Shown here piece after piece: positions 58,297-64,000 of a stretch of DNA of 64,000 bases; within the stretch, counting starts at the first letter, position 1, and every line of letters starts with the position of its first letter. Source of the DNA: Argentina anserina. Its lineage: Eukaryota > Streptophyta > Magnoliopsida > Rosales > Rosaceae. The DNA is taken from assembly GCF_933775445.1 (NCBI RefSeq), contig NC_065872.1:5394001-5458000 (forward strand). The letters are read 5' to 3'. Position numbers and translations under genes: made by a program. The notes beneath the pieces are model-generated. The model worked only from the letters and a program-made list of their open reading frames with translations, was not told where the DNA came from and did not search any database.

Positions 58297-59018
58297 TGGT
58301 ATCAGAGCCGTGCTCTGTTTTACCTGGGTTTGTTGTTTGCAGTTTTTTGGTGCCAAGCCGCCGAGCTCGCTGCCTTGGAGCACACATCGTGGTATCATCG
58401 GCAACGTCACCTCCTTTTTCCTCGGAGCACACACCACTGCAACGTAATCAGTCGGAATAACCGACTATTTCCCGGCGACGTGCAGCTCACCCGAGCTCCA
58501 GAAGTCAACACCAACGAGCGCCGCTTTCCTCGTCGCTCCCACTGCTGCGACCTCACCTCCTCGACGCCTCGACGAGCGCCGTTCTCCTCGACACCGACGA
58601 GCCGCCTCGACGAGCGCCGTTCTCTTCGACACCGACGACACACCGACGAGCCCATCGACACCGACGAGCCCCTCGACACCGGCGAGCCCCTCGGCGCCTC
58701 GACAAAGCTCTGATCTCGTCGCCGTCCCGCTGCTGCAAACCTTTCCACCACCGGCATCTCTTTCCGTCAGCACCGCCGCGTCAAGACCGCCGCATCGCGC
58801 TGCCAAAAATCACAGCTTCCGCGCCCGAAACCGACCCGCCCAGATCCGAGAAGCCCGGTCCATTCAACCCGACCCGGTCCACTCAACCCGACCCGGTCCA
58901 CTCAACTTCTGTCAGTGCATACTCACTGACAGTGCAAGTGCACCGGCGACAGATTGTTCTCTATTTCTCGCATTTTTGCTCTCTAATCCCTGATTTTTAC
59001 ATTATCTCTTTTTTTTCA

Positions 59019-62000
59019 ATGGGTTCTGGACATGAAGCGGAGGGTTCTCAGCTCCCTGATGTTCCGACCTTCGAAGTATCTGTCAAAGGTTCTGACAGCG
59101 GTTCATTTGGGGGCGCCAAACTCAACGGAACCAATTTTCGTAAATGGAAACGACTTATGACTGCTCATTTTCGCAGCATGCACAAGATGGGCCATGTCAC
59201 CGGCGTCACTAAGGCTCCTAGTCCTGAGGATGTTGTTGCCTACAATAAATGGGACGACGATGATGGTCTTGTCATGTCCGTCTTGTGGAAGGCTATGAAT
59301 GATGAGATAGTTGATATGGTGGAAGTATGTGTTACTGCACAGGCAATATGGGAGACACTAGCCGGCTTATTTACTAATGTCTCTGATTTCATACAGGTTC
59401 ATGAGTTAATGTGCACAGCTTTGGCAATACATCAAGATGGGCAACCGATGGCACACTATTTCACCAAACTAAAGAATATTTGGGCTGAGATTGATATGAA
59501 ACGTCCTTGCATGATCAAAAATCAAGAGGATATTGTTTGGTACCAAAAAGAGAAGGAGATTGAACAAGTTCACCATTTCCTAAAAGGTCTCGATGCAAAG
59601 CATACCAGTGCAAAAGGCGAATTGCTCCGAATGACCGAACCACCTAGCCTTCTCACCGCTTTCACCTATATCCGAAAGAATGAGTCTCAGCAGGAGAGTA
59701 GTCTTCAGGCACCGGCTATCATTTCCAGTCTCACTGTTCATGCTCGTTCTTTGGCACCACCCCTTCCACCAACAGCTTCCGCTCCCCTTCACCGACAGGG
59801 ACCACCACCAGGCTTCGGGAATCAGCCTCGTCCTCCTTGCTCTTATTGCCATGATTCTAACCATGCTCGTACGACATGTTGGAAATTATATCCACACCTT
59901 AGGCCTAAGAGGCCTCATTATCGACCCCAGGCGAAAGCAGCTCTTCAATTAGTTCCGGAACCCGATATCTATGGAGTGGTTGGGCATGATCATCATACTG
60001 CTGGAGGAGCACCTACAGTCTCCATCGTTGGTCGCGGTCCAATTGGTATGGCTTTTAATATTTCTCACTCTGTTAGTTTTGATACATGGATTATTGATTC
60101 TGGTGCATCTGATCATATGACTTATGACAAATCTTATTTCACCGTATTGTCCCATCCACCCGTACCCTATGTTACTAATGCTAATGGTGAGGCATTCCCC
60201 GTGTTAGGGACAGGGTCCGTTCGTATTACTCCCACCATAGAGCTTCACAATGTCCTTTATGTACCTGCTTTATCTCATAATTTGATATGTGTTCCCCAAT
60301 TGAACGCTGACGCTCAGTGCTCTATGACCTTTTTTCCTATGTATGTAATATTTCAGGATCTTCTCACCGGACGGGCAATTGGTCGGGGGTATCTGAGGGG
60401 CCGGTTGTTTCATCTAGGTCTGACATACGCAGGGAAAAAAACAGGGGGACAGTCTCGGACCGCTTTACTCTCCACTTCTGACAAGCTAAGTGAAGTTTGG
60501 TTATGGCATCGTCGCTTAGGGCATCCATCTTTTAGTGTTATGAAAAAATATATGCCTACTTTATTTCTTAGTGTGGACGAGTCTTGTTTATGTTGTGAGA
60601 CATGTGTTTTAGGCAAGAGTCATCGATCTACCTATTCCCCTAGTACTTCTACTAAAAGTTCTCTTCCTTTTGAATTAATTCATTCTGATGTTTGAGGACC
60701 CTCTAAAGAGTCTACTATGTCAGGAATGCGTTATTTTGTGTCCTTTATTGATGATTGCACACGTCTTTCCTGGATTGTTCTTCTTAAGAATAAAAATGAG
60801 GTGTTTCCAGCCTTTCGTGCCTTCTATGCCAATATCCAAACACAATATAATGCTACCATTCGAGTTCTTCGTTCTGATAATGGGGGGGGGAATATATGAA
60901 TCATGTCTTTCAGGAGTTCTTTAACGCACACGGGATTGTTCATCAAACAACGTGTCCTTACACACTTGAGCAAAATGGGGTTTCTGAAAGGAAAAATCGT
61001 CATTTACTTGATATGGCTCGGTGTATTCTTTTTAGTGCCCACATGCCTAAATACCTTTGGGGTGATGCTGTCATTACTTCCGCCCACCTTATTAATCGTC
61101 TTCCATCTCGTGTTCTTCAAGGGAAAGTTCCACATGAGGTGCTTGCATCTCATGTCAAATTACCCTCTTTTCATAATCTTCATGCCCGTGTTTTCGGTTG
61201 TGTTGCTTTTGTTCATCTTCCACAACATCAGCGTTCTAAGTTAGATGCCCGGGCAGTTAAATGTGTGTTTGTTGGGTACGGCAGCCATCAGAAAGGGTAC
61301 CGGTGCTACCATCCCCCTACTCGGAAGTACTATGTCACTATGGATGTTACCTTTTTTGAGGATATGAGTTATTTTTCCTCTTCTGATACTGCTTTTCAGG
61401 AGGAGAATTCCTATTTTGAAGAGCTGTATCATGGAGAGGGGGAGACAAGTGAGCCAGTCAATATGGTAACAAGATCTGTTGAGATTACCAAAGTGTCAGC
61501 CACACAGTCACCACCGGAGGTCGTTACTCAAGAGATTCAGGCACCGGAAGCTGACAACACAACTGCCCCTCATGTATCTCGTACTACTGTTTATACCCCT
61601 GATCGATGCTCTCCTGGTACAAAAGATCACTCATCTGAGGTTAGTCATTCTATTCAGGCTAATAGTAGACAATATGTTTTTCCAAATAGGTCTACTCGAG
61701 GTCAACCAACAAAAAAAATGAACCTACCCTTCAGACTAAAGCCAAGTATCCGGTGGCCAATTTTATATCTACCAAAAGATTATCTAAGTCATATGAGTCA
61801 TTTGTGAATCAAATATCTACTGTATCAGTACCTAACAAAGTGCAGGATGCATTGGGCGATCCAAAATGGAGGAAAGCAATGGAGGAAGAGATGGAAGTAT
61901 TACAAAAGAACAATACTTGGGAGCTTGTACCTCCACCATATGGCAAGAAGACTGTAGGATGTCGATGGGTGTTTACAGTGAAGCATAATCCAGATGGGTC

Positions 62001-63369
62001 AGTAAGCCGGTATAAAGCACGCCTAGTAGCAAATGGGTTCACCCAGACATATGGCATAGACTATGATGAGACATTTGCACCTGTTGCAAAGATAAACACT
62101 ATCCGGGTATTGCTCTCTATCGCTGCTAACTTGAACTGGCCACTTAGGCAGTTTGATGTTAAGAATGCATTCCTTCATGGAGAACTAACAGAGGAAGTAT
62201 ACATGGATCTTCCGCCTGGATATGTGGCCACTTCTCCAAGTAACTCCGTATGCAGATTGAGAAAGTCTTTGTATGGTCTTAAACAGTCACCTCGTGCTTG
62301 GTTTGGAAGATTCTCACAATTCATGAGGAAAATTGGATACATGCAGAGTAATTCAGACCACACATTATTTCTCAAACACCAACAAGGGAAGGTAACAGCC
62401 CTAATCATATATGTTGACGATATGGTAGTTACTGGTAATGATACTATTGAGGTGGATAGATTACAAAAGCAGCTAGCCACAGAGTTTGAGATGAATGACC
62501 TAGGTACACTCAAGTACTTCTTGGGTATTGAGGTAGCCCGAGGAAGTGATGGTATCTATCTGTGTCAGAGGAAGTACATCTTTGATCTACTAACGAAGAC
62601 AGGGATGTTAGATTGCACTCCAATTGATACTCCTATTGAGCAGAACCATCGGTTAGCAGAGTATCCAGATCAAGTGCCCACTGACAAAGCTCGATATCAG
62701 AGGCTAGTTGGACGCCTGATTTATTTGTCACATACCAGGCCAGATGTTGCGTATGCAGTAAGTATAGTGAGTTAGTTCATGCATAATCCGAGTGTGGATC
62801 ATATGGATGCTGTTGTGAGGATTTTGAGATACTTGAAGTCAGCTCCAGGGAGAAGAGTAATGTTTTCTAATCACAACAATATCTTTGAGATTTGTGGCTT
62901 CACAGATGCAGACTGGGTTGGAAATGTTACCGATCGGAGGTCCACATCAGGGTACTATACCTTTGTTGGAGGCAATCTTGTTACGTGGAGGAGTAAGAAA
63001 CAAAATGTGGTAGCTCGATCTAGTGCTGAAGCAGAATACAGAGGTATGGCTCAGGGAGTGTGCGAATTATTATGGCTTAGAAATCTACTAGAAGACTTGG
63101 GTATTAAGTCTAAATGTGTTATGCAGCTGTACTGTGACAACAAGGCAGCTATTGATATTTCGCATAATCCTGTGCAACATGATCGTACAAAACATGTGGA
63201 GGTTGATCGTCATTTTATAAAGGAAAAGCTAGACGCAAAGATCATTAGTTTTCCTTTTGTTTCCACAGAATAGCAACTTGCCGATATGCTCACAAAAGGA
63301 GTGTCAAAAAGGGTTTTTTATGATTCACTTAGCAAGTTGGGCATGGTTGATATGTATGCACCAATTTGA
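59019..63369 (+). pseudogene. Copia Gag-Pol, inactivated
   Basis: Likely start MGSGHEAEG at 59019. In order: UBN2-type Gag; zinc knuckle CX2CX4HX4C (CSYCHDSNHARTTC); aspartic protease DSGASDHM; integrase zinc region (HRRLGH and CETC) and catalytic DDCT and SDNGG blocks; reverse transcriptase with NTWELVPPP, FDVKNAFLHGEL and YVDDMV; RNase H with FTDADW and AEAEYRG; end MYAPI at 63369. Lesions: TGA at 60693-60695 in integrase; a frame change at a G9 run near 60882-60890; a frame change at an A8 run near 61711-61718; TAG at 62773-62775; TAG at 63271-63273. It cannot make a full polyprotein. Confidence 0.93.
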
Positions 63370-63376
63370 GGGGGAG

Positions 63377-63527
63377 TGTTGGCATGAATAGTGGCGTGAA
63401 ACACGGTCCGTGATTCACGAAGTGAATCCCGGACTAAATCCCGGATAGATAGATTCGTAGATTAGTATATATATAGGTTGATATGTGTATGAAGTATAAT
63501 CAAGTAATATAACCAATTTATTCCAGT
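63377..63527 (+). repeat. 3' LTR of the copia element
   Basis: 151 bp, the same sequence as the 5' LTR apart from the missing 12-bp duplication and about three substitutions. Followed by the GAAAA target-site duplication. Confidence 0.88.
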
Positions 63528-63532
63528 GAAAA

Positions 63533-64000
63533 ATCTTAATTCTAATTTATCTATTGTGTTAAAAATCTTAATGTTGATCAATTTAATGAAACCAATCGTA
63601 TTAATTGAGATCACTGTTTTTAATTTGAAGAGATTAAATCTCATATTAGAGCAGAAAAATATGAAAATAAAATTGAATAAATGCCTTTTTAGATTGAAAA
63701 CATAAGAAAATGAGAATGAAAAATAAATAAAAAGAGGTGTAGATAAAAATTAAAAGGGTAAATTTGGAAAATTCAGGAAAAAAATGCTGATGAAAATTTA
63801 AATAACAATTATAGAGGTGTAACTAGAATTACTCTTTCTTATTATATTTTTCCATTTTTTAAGATCAATAGCCAAACCAACTGGCTTTTTATTGCGACTG
63901 CATTACTGGACTGGACGTTTCACATTGTTATGTGGAGTTGATTGTTAGTGCTTCAACTATGGTCTTGGCCATTGTGGCCACCACAACCAAATCCACTCAT
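63533..64000. other. Window end, no gene recognised
   Basis: AT-rich sequence beyond the retrotransposon. No exon, RNA gene or repeat border that I can define. Confidence 0.5.

Larger units (their letters stand above)
57742..63532 (+). mobile_element. Ty1-copia LTR retrotransposon, composite leader, coding region inactive
   Basis: The whole element (57747-63527, 5781 bp) is flanked by the 5-bp duplication GAAAA (57742-57746 and 63528-63532). LTRs at each end are 163 and 151 bp. A tRNA-Met type primer-binding site TGGTATCAGAGC follows the left LTR at 57910, and a polypurine tract (GAGGGGGAG) precedes the right LTR. Gene order GAG-protease-integrase-RT-RNase H identifies Ty1-copia. The leader is odd: it contains a second purine tract, an LTR-like block (58117-58296) and a second primer-binding site. 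LTR divergence is about 3 substitutions plus one 12-bp indel, so insertion was recent. Confidence 0.93.

Noticed and set aside
58234..58806. Several overlapping frames of 60-159 codons in the copia leader
   Set aside because: Low-complexity GC-rich leader sequence with shadows in four frames; no Gag similarity.

Overview
This is nuclear DNA from a flowering plant, almost certainly a eudicot. Genes have many introns with GT-AG boundaries. Plant-only families are present (MLO, plant-type histidine kinase, pectinesterase). A TIR-NBS-LRR gene argues against grasses, because monocots generally lack this class. The gene set would fit a rosid such as a Rosaceae species, but that is a guess. I derived all exon coordinates by hand from splice motifs, reading frame and family knowledge; phases add up to whole codons in every intact model.

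Layout. 1-25 kb is gene-rich: a membrane-tailed ascorbate peroxidase (+), a POLLENLESS3/MS5-like TPR protein (-), an 89-aa conserved plant protein of unknown role (-), a tRNA-Ile(AAU) (+), 20S proteasome subunit alpha-7/PAD1 (-), an AHK1-type osmosensing histidine kinase (-) and an ERD7-like senescence-domain protein (-). 25-35 kb is a young, repeat-laden block: a 1.07-kb fold-back Mutator-like element, a GAGCC-rich hAT-like repeat, a truncated alpha-mannosidase pseudogene (+) and a TIR-NBS-LRR gene broken by several frameshifts (-). 35-56 kb holds a pectinesterase, the intact 29-exon GH38 alpha-mannosidase (likely source or sister of the pseudogene), proteasome subunit RPN10, an MLO protein and a small rhodanese protein, all on the minus strand. 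57.7-63.5 kb is a Ty1-copia retrotransposon with 5-bp target-site duplications. Its coding region is dead, and its leader contains a second PPT / LTR-like / PBS series.

Themes. PAD1 and RPN10 belong to the same 26S proteasome but lie 35 kb apart and are independent genes. APX, AHK1, ERD7 and rhodanese are all stress-linked families; MLO and the TNL are pathogen-linked. No operon-like organisation is expected or seen. The non-genic DNA holds several insertions whose ends can be fixed by target-site duplications: hAT-like (8 bp), LINE-like (14 bp), a 57-bp SINE tail (14 bp), MULE fold-back (9 bp), a short MITE (about 10 bp) and copia (5 bp). There are also four local tandem duplications of about 99-156 bp, three of them inside introns. 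I found no unequivocally new system. The most unusual objects are the composite copia element, the fold-back MULE and the mannosidase/TNL rearrangement.
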